A stretch of 64,000 nucleotides of DNA from Cybelea sp963824595 (lineage in GTDB: Bacteria; Vulcanimicrobiota; Vulcanimicrobiia; Vulcanimicrobiales; Vulcanimicrobiaceae): NCBI GenBank assembly GCA_963824595.1, contig CAWGPY010000002.1:124001-188000 (forward strand). The letters run 5' to 3'. The position numbers were made by a program, and so were the translations under genes. Positions 55,993-64,000 of the stretch are shown here, in pieces. Position 1 is the first letter of the stretch, and the number at the start of each line of letters is the position of its first letter. The notes under the pieces are model-generated. The model saw only the letters and a program-made list of their open reading frames with translations, made no database searches and had not been told where the DNA came from.

Positions 55993-56030
55993 ATGAACGG
56001 CACCCTTTATGGCACGACCGGCCTGGGGGT
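55993..56030 (+). repeat. Inverted GloVer repeat fragment
   Basis: ATGAACGGCACCCTTTATGG, CACGACCGGC reads MNGTLYGTTG on the plus strand, i.e. one half-repeat of a GloVer gene in the opposite direction to both neighbours. It lies between the 54624 and 56035 genes. Confidence 0.5.
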
Positions 56031-56034
56031 AGCA

Positions 56035-57321
56035 CTAGGGCGTCAACCTAAAGACGGTGCCGCAACAAAGGCCCTTAGCCTTGCCGCCGTACTCGGTCGT
56101 GCCGTAGAGCGTGCCTTTAACGTCGACCAAAGGCGCCGTGGGACCAAAGCCGTCCGAACCGGCGGCAAATCTGTAGAGCACGCTCTCCGCAGCAGTGGTG
56201 CCGATGCTGTAAACGGTTCCGCAGCCGAGAGAGCAAGCCGCGTTTCCGCCATCCTCGGTCGTGCCGTAGAGCGTGCCGTTTACGTCGATCAGTCCTGCTT
56301 GCGGGTACGCTCCATCGGATCCACCCGCAAAGTTATAAAGAACACTTTCTTGGCCGCTCGTCGTTACGGAGTAAACGGTGCCGCAGCCGCTGCGCTGGTT
56401 GCTAGAGCAGCTCGCGCCGCCTAAACTCGTCGTGCCGTACAGCGCGCCGTTTACGTCCACCAAATTCCCCGTAGGAGTCGCCCCGTCGGGAATACCGGTA
56501 AAACGATACACCACGTTTTCGACGCCGTTCGGGGCGATGCTGTAAACGGTTCCGCAGCCGTACGGGCATTTTGAGCTCTTGGTCCCCCCGTACAGAGTTG
56601 TGCCGTACAGCGTGCCGTTCACGTCGATCAAACCGCCGCTGGGCGTGTCCCCGTCGGCGCGGCCTTTGAAGATGTGGAGCACCGTCTCCGCGCCCGATGC
56701 GGTGACGCTGTAAACGGTCCCATCTTTCTTGCCGCCTTCCTCGGTCGTGCCGAAGAGCGTACCGTTTAGGGCGACCAATGGTGCGTCCGGAAAGAAACCA
56801 TCCGAAGGTCCCCCAAAGTTGTGGATCACCTGCTCCGTACCGCCCGTGGTGATGGTGAAAACGGTTCCCACGCCGGTTCCACCTTTGTAGGTCGTGCCGT
56901 ATAACAGGCCTTTCACAGCGGTCAAGCCGGATGCGGGGAATGCTCCTTGCTGCGACGGATCGAAGGCATAAAGCGCGTGCTCCACACCGCTCGGCGTGAT
57001 GCTATAAACGGTTCCGCAGCCGTACTTCCCAAGGTGGTGGCTCCCACAATTCTTGCCGCCCTGATAGGCGGTACCGTAGAGCGTGCCCTTGACAGGGATC
57101 AAGGGCGCCCTCGGATGGGCCCCATCGGGATAGCGATCGAAGCGATAGAGAACCTCGTATGACGACGACGAGGGCGCGTGCGGAATGCGATCCGCGCGCG
57201 AGGCAGGCTGGATGCCTGTCTCCGGCGGGCCGGTCGGCGGCGGAGCTCCACCGCAACCGGCCAGCAATGCCAAACTCGCGTAGCTCGTAAGCGCGTAGTG
57301 AAAACGGTCCCAACGTTTCAT
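56035..57321 (-). CDS. GloVer repeat lipoprotein
   Basis: 428 aa from the ATG at 57321 behind GAGGAGCAAGAG; the frame is open to 57381 across the shared upstream region. Leader MKRWDRFHYALTSYASLALL, lipobox LAGC. Nine repeats such as VKGTLYGTAYQGGKNCG, GCGTVYSITPSGVEHALYAF, DGAYPQAGLIDVNGTLYGTT. Cys pairs occur in insert loops (CGSHHLGKYGCG, CSLGCG). Same GloVer subtype as 54624. 57322-57575 holds the shared upstream region and nothing else recognisable. Confidence 0.85.
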   Translation of the reverse strand: MKRWDRFHYALTSYASLALLAGCGGAPPPTGPPETGIQPASRADRIPHAPSSSSYEVLYRFDRYPDGAHPRAPLIPVKGTLYGTAYQGGKNCGSHHLGKYGCGTVYSITPSGVEHALYAFDPSQQGAFPASGLTAVKGLLYGTTYKGGTGVGTVFTITTGGTEQVIHNFGGPSDGFFPDAPLVALNGTLFGTTEEGGKKDGTVYSVTASGAETVLHIFKGRADGDTPSGGLIDVNGTLYGTTLYGGTKSSKCPYGCGTVYSIAPNGVENVVYRFTGIPDGATPTGNLVDVNGALYGTTSLGGASCSSNQRSGCGTVYSVTTSGQESVLYNFAGGSDGAYPQAGLIDVNGTLYGTTEDGGNAACSLGCGTVYSIGTTAAESVLYRFAAGSDGFGPTAPLVDVKGTLYGTTEYGGKAKGLCCGTVFRLTP

Positions 57322-57575
57322 CTGACTCTTGCTCCTCGTGACTCTTGCTGCTCGCTCCGTGAACGCCACGGCGCACAGCATCGTTTCGCCGCGTCCCGAG
57401 GAAGAACCGCTCTCGGGGCCTTGAGGCCGCCGGACAAAGATCGGAGTTTGGGCCTACCCTGACCGCGCTGATCGGGACCGTGAGCTGCTCACGCCGCGCG
57501 GCACGCGAAAGGTTTGGGCCGAGCCGGCGGCAACCGATGCGCAGCGAGCGAGCGCGGGATTCATAAGCGCGCGGG

Positions 57576-58484
57576 TCAGCCGAACACGACCGGCTTCAGT
57601 TCTTCCTCGCACCACTGGCGGAAGCTCGTCGGTGTCGTGTTCTCGGGCGTGCGGGGCTCGGCATTGTCGAGGCCCTCGTTCTTCGCCCGGGCCATGTCGG
57701 TCAAGCCCTGCGCCATTGCAACAGACACGCCGCGCTCGATGAGTCCGGCCTGATAGGCGTCAAAAGAGATCTGTTCGTAGCGAATAGGCTTGTCGAGCAC
57801 CTCGGACATGAGCGCCGCCATGTCGTTGAACGAGAGGTCCTCGGGCCCGAGCGCAGCGGCATGCCCGATCCCGTCCCAACTTGGATCGAGCAGAAGGCGA
57901 GCAGCGATCTCCGCGATGTCCCGTGTCGCACACGTTGGCATCTTCCGGTCGCCGTCCAGCGGGAGGAAGAACATGCCCTTCTCGCGGATCGGAACCGCCT
58001 GCCGGGCGACGTTGTCCATGAACGACGGGTTGGTCACAGCACGAAAAGCGACGCCGGTGCTCGCAATCAAGTCGTCCATTGCGAGCGACGCAGTGACTAA
58101 GCCGGCCTTGTCTGCTTTGGGGCTGCCGCGTCCGAGCGCGGAGATGCCGACCACGCGTCTCACCCCGTGGCGCTTCAACGCTTCCGCCGCGGGAAGCGTG
58201 AAACCAACGTAGGCCTCATCCACGGTAGCAGCCCTGGGATCCGCCGGTACCAGCCAAAAGAGGGTGTCTGCGCCGGCGAACGCGCGGTCGACGACTTCGG
58301 CATCGCCGTGCGATCCCTCGACCACCTCGACGAGATCGCGCACGCCGTTTGGGAGTTTGCGGGCGTCGCGCACGATCACCCGGACCGGCGCACCGCTCTC
58401 GAGCATGGCGGCGAGAACCTGGTGGCCGATTTTTCCCGTGGGCGCAGTAATGACGATCATGATCCGATCAGTGTCTTGGTTCAT
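57576..58484 (-). CDS. NmrA-like NAD(P)-binding reductase
   Basis: 302 aa atypical short-chain-dehydrogenase fold. The N-terminal nucleotide-binding motif is ITAPTGKIGHQVLAAML (GX2G-type variant), followed by VRVIVRDARKL, ADTLFWLVPADP and VVGISALGRGS. The catalytic YX3K is not evident, as in NmrA/TMR-like proteins that sense or reduce with NAD(P)H. ATG 58484 with AAAGGAGG upstream. Divergent from the MDR gene at 58616. Confidence 0.85.
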   Translation of the reverse strand: MNQDTDRIMIVITAPTGKIGHQVLAAMLESGAPVRVIVRDARKLPNGVRDLVEVVEGSHGDAEVVDRAFAGADTLFWLVPADPRAATVDEAYVGFTLPAAEALKRHGVRRVVGISALGRGSPKADKAGLVTASLAMDDLIASTGVAFRAVTNPSFMDNVARQAVPIREKGMFFLPLDGDRKMPTCATRDIAEIAARLLLDPSWDGIGHAAALGPEDLSFNDMAALMSEVLDKPIRYEQISFDAYQAGLIERGVSVAMAQGLTDMARAKNEGLDNAEPRTPENTTPTSFRQWCEEELKPVVFG

Positions 58485-58615
58485 CGCCGAGCCTCCTTTC
58501 CCAGCTTGGACGAGCGCGAACGATGCAGCCTAGAGAGCGTGCGGTCAGGTGACGGCAATCCGTTGAGCTAGGATGACCGCGATGAAGTCCGAAAATAGCG
58601 TGCGAAGGACATCGC

Positions 58616-59581
58616 ATGAAAGCCGCCGTCGTTACCGCTCCCGACGCCACACCGGAGTACGCTGAGTTCTCCGAACCCCACGTTGACGACGGCTACGAAC
58701 TCGTAGAGCTGGTAGCTGCGGGGCTCCATCCTATCGTACGATCGCTGGCAGCCGGGCGGCATTACGGAAGTACGGAGGCGTGGCCGCTCGTCCCGGGGGT
58801 TGACGTCGTCGCCCGCACCCCGGCCGGCGATTTCGTCTACACCGGCTTCGTGCGTCCCCCGCACGGCACGTTCGCGGAGCGAATGGCGGTACCCAAAGCA
58901 TTGCGCATCTCGTTACCGCCCGGAGTCGATCCCGTGAAGATCGCCGGCGGATTGAATCCGGGCCTCGCATCGTGGTTGCCGCTCAAGGCGCGCGTTCGCG
59001 AGATCGGCTCGCTCGCGACGGTCTTGGTTCTCGGCGCGACCGGTATGGCCGGATATCTTGCCGTGCAACACGCGCGCCTGCTGGGCGCAAACCGCGTCGT
59101 CGGCGTGGGGCGAAATCCGGCGCGTCTCGCGCGCGCCGCGGCGCTCGGGGCTGTAACCGTTGCCTTGAGCGGCAATCGTGAGGCCGATGCCGCGGCAATC
59201 GCCGGCGCCCAAGGCGGTACGACCCCGAGCATCGTGCTCGACTTTCTGTGGGCGTCGGCAGCCGAGGCTGTTTTCGCTTCGCTCGCACGGCGCGGTCTCG
59301 AAGCCGACACGGCCGACATCGCCTACACGCAGATTGGCGCTGCGGCCGGTCCCGAGGCGGCCGTCCCGGCGGCGCTCTTGCGAAGCCGCCGCATTCGCAT
59401 CTCCGGCAGCGGGGCGGGTTCCGCGGAGATTGCCGAAATCATGGCCGAAGTGCCCGTCTACATGCAGTTGATTGCGGACCGCAGCGTCGACGTCCCGACC
59501 AAAGCGGCGCCGCTGTCGTCCATCGCGCAAGCTTGGACAGCACCGTCAGACGGCGCCTACAGGATTGTCGTCGTTCCTTGA
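58616..59581 (+). CDS. MDR-family (quinone reductase-like) oxidoreductase
   Basis: 321 aa medium-chain dehydrogenase/reductase without the structural-zinc Cys cluster. GroES-like N-terminus (YELVELVAAGLHPIVRSLAA, PGVDVVARTPAGDFVY), then a Rossmann motif VLVLGATGMAGYLAVQHARL near residue 136. Probably NADPH-dependent; substrate unknown. Divergently placed to the NmrA-like gene across 131 bases, which suggests a shared control region. Confidence 0.87.
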   Translation: MKAAVVTAPDATPEYAEFSEPHVDDGYELVELVAAGLHPIVRSLAAGRHYGSTEAWPLVPGVDVVARTPAGDFVYTGFVRPPHGTFAERMAVPKALRISLPPGVDPVKIAGGLNPGLASWLPLKARVREIGSLATVLVLGATGMAGYLAVQHARLLGANRVVGVGRNPARLARAAALGAVTVALSGNREADAAAIAGAQGGTTPSIVLDFLWASAAEAVFASLARRGLEADTADIAYTQIGAAAGPEAAVPAALLRSRRIRISGSGAGSAEIAEIMAEVPVYMQLIADRSVDVPTKAAPLSSIAQAWTAPSDGAYRIVVVP

Positions 59582-59622
59582 CTATTACTCTGCGTAACAC
59601 GTCTCTACGCTGAGGACATCGT

Positions 59623-60678
59623 ATGAATAGCTGGCGCGGCTGGCTAATCGGCGCGGCGGTCGCCGGCGGGGCCTTCGTCATCTGGAGCGTCCTCTCGGGA
59701 GCGCTTTCGGCGCTCCTTTTGCTCTTCACCGGCGTGCTGTTCGCCGCCGGGCTGCGGCCGATCGTCGATCGCCTGAGTAAGCGGATGCCGTACGGAGCCG
59801 CGGTCGGGCTCGCGGTCGGCGTCGTGCTGATCGTGGCCGCCGCGATCGGAATCGTGCTGGGTCAGCCGATCGGTGCGGAACTCGCAAAGCTGATCCAGTC
59901 GCTTCCAGGCTATGCAAACTCATTGCAGATTCAGCTCGCGGCCCTCCAGCGTCACTTCGAAAACGACCAAACGGCACGCCAACTCGCCGGTGCGCTGGCC
60001 GGAAGCGTCGGCGGCGTGGCGAGCGCGATCGGCCTGCATCTGCTCGGCGGTACCGCGTTCGTCGCGGCGGCGATTGGAAACGTGATTCTGATCCTCTTGC
60101 TCGCGGTCGGCTGGATGCTCTCTTCCGACGATCTCGAGCGATTCGTACTGAGCCTCATGCCTTCCGCGGCGCGTTCGGATTGGCACGACGCCTTTACCGA
60201 CATCGGGGCGCGGCTGAGTGCCTACGTTGCGGGCATCGTCATCAACGGTTCGGTCGTCGGCGTCGTCATGGGTGCTGCGCTCGGCGTACTCGGCGTTCCC
60301 TACGCGCTGCTCTTAGGATTCATTGCCGCCATCTTCCAAGCAATCCCGATGGTCGGGGCGGTAATTTCGGGGCCGATCATCATCCTCGTCGTACTAGCGA
60401 CGAGCGGCTGGACAAAGATGCTCGTCGCGCTTGCCGTCTTCGCGGTCGTTCAGGTGATCGATCAGAACGTGCTCTCGCCGATCATCTTCGGCCAGCGGGT
60501 CCAGCTGAGCTTCCTCTTGATCATTCTGTCGACGGTCGTCGGCGGCACGCTCCTCGGCATCGGCGGCGCCTTCCTGGCGGTGCCGGCTGCCGCCGTCCTA
60601 CAAGTGCTCGTCGTGCGGATCGTCGCGCCGGCAATCCGACGCGCAAGCGGGGCGGCGGCGGCCGACACGGCGCCTTGA
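59623..60678 (+). CDS. AI-2E family permease (UPF0118)
   Basis: 351 aa with about seven or eight membrane helices: two near the N-terminus (WLIGAAVAGGAFVIWSVLSG, LSALLLLFTGVLFAAGLRP), a soluble insert (about 85-120), then a C-terminal bundle with GVPYALLLGFIAAIFQAIPM, VGAVISGP and VLSPIIFGQRVQLSFLLIIL, typical for the family. Substrates vary (AI-2, Na+/H+ or unknown). ATG 59623; 41 bases after the MDR gene and likely cotranscribed. Confidence 0.9.
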   Translation: MNSWRGWLIGAAVAGGAFVIWSVLSGALSALLLLFTGVLFAAGLRPIVDRLSKRMPYGAAVGLAVGVVLIVAAAIGIVLGQPIGAELAKLIQSLPGYANSLQIQLAALQRHFENDQTARQLAGALAGSVGGVASAIGLHLLGGTAFVAAAIGNVILILLLAVGWMLSSDDLERFVLSLMPSAARSDWHDAFTDIGARLSAYVAGIVINGSVVGVVMGAALGVLGVPYALLLGFIAAIFQAIPMVGAVISGPIIILVVLATSGWTKMLVALAVFAVVQVIDQNVLSPIIFGQRVQLSFLLIILSTVVGGTLLGIGGAFLAVPAAAVLQVLVVRIVAPAIRRASGAAAADTAP

Positions 60679-60711
60679 TCGCTCGCTGAGGAGCGGGAGA
60701 AGAACCGCCCT

Positions 60712-61863
60712 CTATTGCTCGAGTTCGTGCAGCGTGTTCGTGTCGGTGTCGGTATAGAACAACACCGTATCGCTGTCGGTCGTACCGGTCGCAAGGAGCC
60801 CGAAGACGTGAGCGGTCGTGCTCGTGTCGATCGTTTTGGTGGCAAGGATCTTCCCCGTCGGCGTCAGCTCCACGAGCTTGTTCCCACCCTTGGTATTCGC
60901 AACGATGAGGTTTCCGTTGGGAAGAAGTGCTGAAGCTACGGGCGCCTTGAGCGGGGAGCCGCTGTAGACGAGGGTCGCGCACGTGGCTTGCGGGTGAGCG
61001 CATTTGAATTTCTTTCCACCGGGCTGCACCACGATCTCGTGCTTCTGCAGCAGGCTGCTGGCGTTCGAAATGGCGACGACCGTATTATCCACCCCATCCA
61101 CGATATAGAGGGTGTCGTTGCAAAGACTACCGGTTCTCGTTCTGTTGTACTGTATTCCGGACGGGCCCAAGACGCTCCAGCCGGAGGCCTTGTTAATCCC
61201 GAAACCGCTAATAACTTCGGTTGACGTCGTTTTGCCGCTAACGGGGATGAAATCCAACTTGACGATCGCGCCGGTGCTGGAATCCGAAACGTAGATGTCC
61301 TCAGGCGCGTATGCCAGACCGCAGAATGCATCGGCGTCGGCGAACGGAGCCGTGAGGTGCGAGGGGTAGCTCTTCTGAAGCGCACCGGATTGGTCGAACT
61401 GCGAAACGACGCCGCTGAGCATCCCCGAGCCGTAGATGTGATTATTCTCGGTGATTGCATCGCCGTCGCATCCCTTTACCTTAGCGTTTTGCGTAAAGGT
61501 CGCCGGCTTGGAGTGCGGCGTCGGATTGAGTACTTCGATCGTGGTGCCGTTCCCGGCAGTGCCCGCAGAGTCTTCGAAGTTGCAAACGAGCAGCTGTCCT
61601 TTCTTGAGCCCGAAGGTGGATTGCACCAGCGAGATTGCGCGCGGACCCATGTCGCCGTTTTTACGGTCGACCGTCGAGCCGATTTCGACGTCCTTCGTAA
61701 GTTTTTTCAAAATCGAGGTCGTGTCGGTTGGAACGACGGAACCCGCGCCGGGCGCGGAGACTTGCGCAGCCCCGGTTGGAACCGCGGCGGTTCCCCCGCA
61801 AGCCGCAGTAGCAAGAAGGGTCCCCGCGAGCAGCGCGAGCACGCGATTGTCGAAAGCCGGCAT
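60712..61863 (-). CDS. Propeller-type secreted lipoprotein
   Basis: 383 aa from ATG 61863 (preceded by AGGTTTAGG); a GTG at 61884 is an alternative. Signal peptide with lipobox ATAAC. The mature part has NHL/YncE-like blades (FGLKKGQLLVCNFEDSAG, NDTLYIVDGVDNTVVAISN, LLPNGNLIVANTKGGNKLVE, TDSDTVLFYTDTDTNTLHE). It does not use the common GCGGSQPP leader. Function unknown. Convergent with the AI-2E gene. Confidence 0.8.
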   Translation of the reverse strand: MPAFDNRVLALLAGTLLATAACGGTAAVPTGAAQVSAPGAGSVVPTDTTSILKKLTKDVEIGSTVDRKNGDMGPRAISLVQSTFGLKKGQLLVCNFEDSAGTAGNGTTIEVLNPTPHSKPATFTQNAKVKGCDGDAITENNHIYGSGMLSGVVSQFDQSGALQKSYPSHLTAPFADADAFCGLAYAPEDIYVSDSSTGAIVKLDFIPVSGKTTSTEVISGFGINKASGWSVLGPSGIQYNRTRTGSLCNDTLYIVDGVDNTVVAISNASSLLQKHEIVVQPGGKKFKCAHPQATCATLVYSGSPLKAPVASALLPNGNLIVANTKGGNKLVELTPTGKILATKTIDTSTTAHVFGLLATGTTDSDTVLFYTDTDTNTLHELEQ

Positions 61864-62052
61864 CCTAAACCTCGTTCCTGGCACAGTGATGACGAGTCGG
61901 TTCGAAGCGATTCGTTCGTCGCCTGCCGGAGCGAGGGGTCCAGTCGCAGCTTGCGGTCCCCCCTAAGCTTGATCGAGGGTTAGTCCAAGCGTGAGTGCGT
62001 GCAAGGGCGACAGCAGTAGCCCGATAAAGAAGCCGCCTTTAAGAAGGGGGTA

Positions 62053-63069
62053 ATGATGACTACGACTGGTTTAGTGAAATACGCCGGTGCTTTGGTAGCT
62101 CTCGCGATATGCTCGGCATGCGCCGGCGGCTCCACGGTCGCGCCGTCAAGCGGTGCATTCGATAGCCGATACGTCGGCAGGACGCTCTCGGTGAACGGCA
62201 GGCTCGTAACGGCGGCGCGCGCGATTCGGAGCACACTGCCTCGCTACGCGACGATTCTTCCGGACCGGCATGCGAAGAAGGATTTCGAGTACACGATCAA
62301 CTTTTACGGCACGTACGCCAGCATCTTCGACTATCCCAAGAGCACGCAACAGATCGGTACTATTGAAGACGTCGGCGGCCAAGGGTGCACGAACGTCCTC
62401 TACGGCTATGGGAAGAAGACGTTTTGGATCATCGCGGCCTACAACCAGATGACGGAGTACAAAGTCCCCCAGACGCCGGTCAAGACGCTGTCGGTTTCCG
62501 ACCGCAGCATGCCGTCGAGCTGCGCCATGGATACGGACGGCGACCTTGCCGTCGGGATCTTGGACGGGCCGTCCTCGGGCGACGTCGTCATCTACAAGAA
62601 TGCGAGCGGCTCGGGCACCTTCATCAAGACGCAGTTGGCCAGAGAGTACTTCGACGGCTACGACAACGAGGGAAATCTCTTCTTCGACGGCTTCACGAGC
62701 GGCTCGAACTTCGCGCTCGTCGAGCTCCCGAAGGGCAGCAGCCAGACCAAGGTCATCACGACGAGCAACACCGTGCAGTTCCCCGGCTCCGTCCAGTGGG
62801 ACGGCACGTACATGACCGTCTTCGATCAGCTGACGAACAATCTGTATCAGTACAAGATCAAAGGAACGAAGGCGACGTTGAAGGGCACCGTATCGTTCTC
62901 GGGTTCAAGCGACTGCGCGCAGACCTGGATCGTTAAGGGTCTCGTCTATTGCGGGGACGCGGGCAACGACAACGGCGAGGTCTTCGACTACCCGGCCGGC
63001 GGTTCGCCGGTAGCGGTCTTTACGGGGAACTTCGACTTCCCGCTCGGCACGGTAGCGGCAAAGAAATAA
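62053..63069 (+). CDS. Propeller-type lipoprotein
   Basis: 338 aa from ATG 62053 (ATG 62056 equally likely), with AAGAAGGGGG upstream. Lipobox CSAC. Family blocks: SCAMDTDGDLAVGILDGPSS, FDGYDNEGNLFFDGFTSGSN, SVQWDGTYMTVFDQLTNNLY, GTKATLKGTVSFSGSS and TWIVKGLVYCGDAG. Thus related to the CSD/GCAVD propeller family though with another leader. The preceding 61885-62052 shows no clear gene. Confidence 0.82.
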   Translation: MMTTTGLVKYAGALVALAICSACAGGSTVAPSSGAFDSRYVGRTLSVNGRLVTAARAIRSTLPRYATILPDRHAKKDFEYTINFYGTYASIFDYPKSTQQIGTIEDVGGQGCTNVLYGYGKKTFWIIAAYNQMTEYKVPQTPVKTLSVSDRSMPSSCAMDTDGDLAVGILDGPSSGDVVIYKNASGSGTFIKTQLAREYFDGYDNEGNLFFDGFTSGSNFALVELPKGSSQTKVITTSNTVQFPGSVQWDGTYMTVFDQLTNNLYQYKIKGTKATLKGTVSFSGSSDCAQTWIVKGLVYCGDAGNDNGEVFDYPAGGSPVAVFTGNFDFPLGTVAAKK

Positions 63070-63112
63070 TCCGTCGCTCGTCGCCGCGCTCAAGGGGAGA
63101 AGCTACATCACG

Positions 63113-64000
63113 ATGGGGGTCCGACTGATGCCGCACCGCACTAACGGAAGTCCGGTGGCGGGGAGCGAGCCCGTCGTTCCGGACGAAATCAAGGAATACA
63201 AGCCGGGAACGACCTTCCCAGGCGTGATCGGGCGCACCATTGATGTGTCGAAGCCTGCTTGGCCCGAACCGACTCGCGCTCGCGAGGGGGCTCCAAACGT
63301 TCTGTTCGTCGTCCTCGACGATACCGGGTTCGGGCATCTGGGATGTTACGGCAGCCCGATCGACACGCCGAACATCGACGCGCTGGCAGCCGGCGGCCTG
63401 TGCTACACGAACATGCACACGACGGCGCTGTGCTCTCCGTCCCGGGCGAGCATTCTGACCGGTCGCAATCACCATTCGAATCATCTTGCGTGTCTGACGA
63501 ACGGATCCACCGGATACCCAGGGTCCGACGGCTACATTCCGTTCGAAAACGGCTTCCTCTCCGAGATCCTGCTCCAGAACGGATACAACACCTACTGCGT
63601 GGGCAAGTGGCACCTCGCGCCGGAGGAGACGATGACGGCGGCCGGTCCCTACGACCGTTGGCCGTTGGGCCGAGGGTTCGAACGATACTACGGATTTTTG
63701 GGAGGCGACACGCATCAATACTACCCGGAGCTCGTGCGAGACAACTCGCAGACCGAGCCGGAGACGACCCCTGAAGACGGCTATCACCTTACCCCAGACC
63801 TGGTAGAGAAGGCCAAGGCGATGATCGCCGATGCGAAGCAGGTCGCTCCGAACAAGCCGTTCTTCATGTATTTCGCGCCCGGCGCGATGCACTCGCCCCA
63901 TCACGTGCCAAAGCAATGGGCGGACGCCTACGCGGGAAAGTTCGACTCCGGTTGGGACGCGTATCGCAAGCAGGTCTTCGAGCGGCAGAAGCGGCTCGGA
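63113..64000 (+). CDS. Type I sulfatase / arylsulfatase, cut by the window end
   Basis: The first 296 codons of an alkaline-phosphatase-superfamily sulfatase. Metal-binding NVLFVVLDDTGFGHLGCYG, the formylglycine signature CSPSRASILTG (Cys to be modified by an FGE or anaerobic maturase) and the GKWHL motif are all present. Start ATG 63113 (behind GGGGAGAAG) or 63128. No signal peptide is seen, so it is probably cytoplasmic or exported otherwise. The C-terminal half lies outside the window. Confidence 0.9.
   Translation, partial: MGVRLMPHRTNGSPVAGSEPVVPDEIKEYKPGTTFPGVIGRTIDVSKPAWPEPTRAREGAPNVLFVVLDDTGFGHLGCYGSPIDTPNIDALAAGGLCYTNMHTTALCSPSRASILTGRNHHSNHLACLTNGSTGYPGSDGYIPFENGFLSEILLQNGYNTYCVGKWHLAPEETMTAAGPYDRWPLGRGFERYYGFLGGDTHQYYPELVRDNSQTEPETTPEDGYHLTPDLVEKAKAMIADAKQVAPNKPFFMYFAPGAMHSPHHVPKQWADAYAGKFDSGWDAYRKQVFERQKRLG

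Overview
The window is one high-GC bacterial contig segment. Three things suggest an uncultured soil-type lineage, most plausibly Candidatus Eremiobacterota (WPS-2) or a close relative: a futalosine menaquinone cluster, a rodZ-yajQ-rimO-LCP-secA gene string, and a large set of 'GCGGSQPP' lipoproteins, some built of Gloeo/Verruco (GloVer, TIGR03803) repeats. This placement comes from gene content and recall, not from any search.

Layout. (1) 1-9.1 kb, core genes: FtsK, a PAP2 phosphatase, the overlapping mqnE-mqnA-mqnC genes, two translationally coupled propeller-type lipoproteins on the minus strand, and mnmA. Short dispersed repeats of the CACCCTGAG...GTCGAAGGG type sit at the gene ends and supply the last codons of mqnE and mnmA. 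(2) 9.15-18.0 kb, one tightly packed plus-strand operon: rodZ-like, yajQ, rimO, LCP ligase, polysaccharide deacetylase, a small membrane protein, a lipoprotein and secA. It looks like an envelope, cell-shape and secretion operon. (3) 18-22 kb, AT-richer accessory genes of unknown function, including a possible HEPN-type protein and a minus-strand run of short ORFs, some with membrane segments. (4) 22.1-29.8 kb, a heavily frameshifted element. It holds a family-B DNA polymerase with recognisable exonuclease and DTDS motifs, an HNH-like zinc protein, several HTH regulators and a Cas1 with a C-terminal HTH tail. This is the gene content of a casposon-like self-synthesising element, now decayed. 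No CRISPR array was seen. (5) 29.8-40 kb, a patchwork of a broken Vgb-like propeller, small unknown or immunity-like genes (two DUF4265-like, one broken), truncated lipoprotein leader sequences, eight window-wide copies of a GC-rich repeat (several here), a repeat-bracketed cargo gene and a degenerate IS3-family element. (6) 39.8-57.3 kb, an expansion of secreted lipoproteins (propeller, GloVer, glycine-rich and one other type) that share an almost identical upstream region, ribosome-binding site, signal peptide and lipobox. Between them lie 2H-phosphoesterase, HAD and VOC genes. (7) 57.5-64 kb, an NmrA-like reductase, an MDR oxidoreductase, an AI-2E-type permease, two more lipoproteins and the start of a type I sulfatase cut by the window end.

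The two signals most worth a second look are the casposon-like Cas1/PolB element, with two further Cas1-tail remnants at 43 and 49 kb, and the modular leader-plus-repeat system. In the latter, one export cassette is joined to several unrelated downstream proteins and has left truncated copies in front of unrelated small genes.
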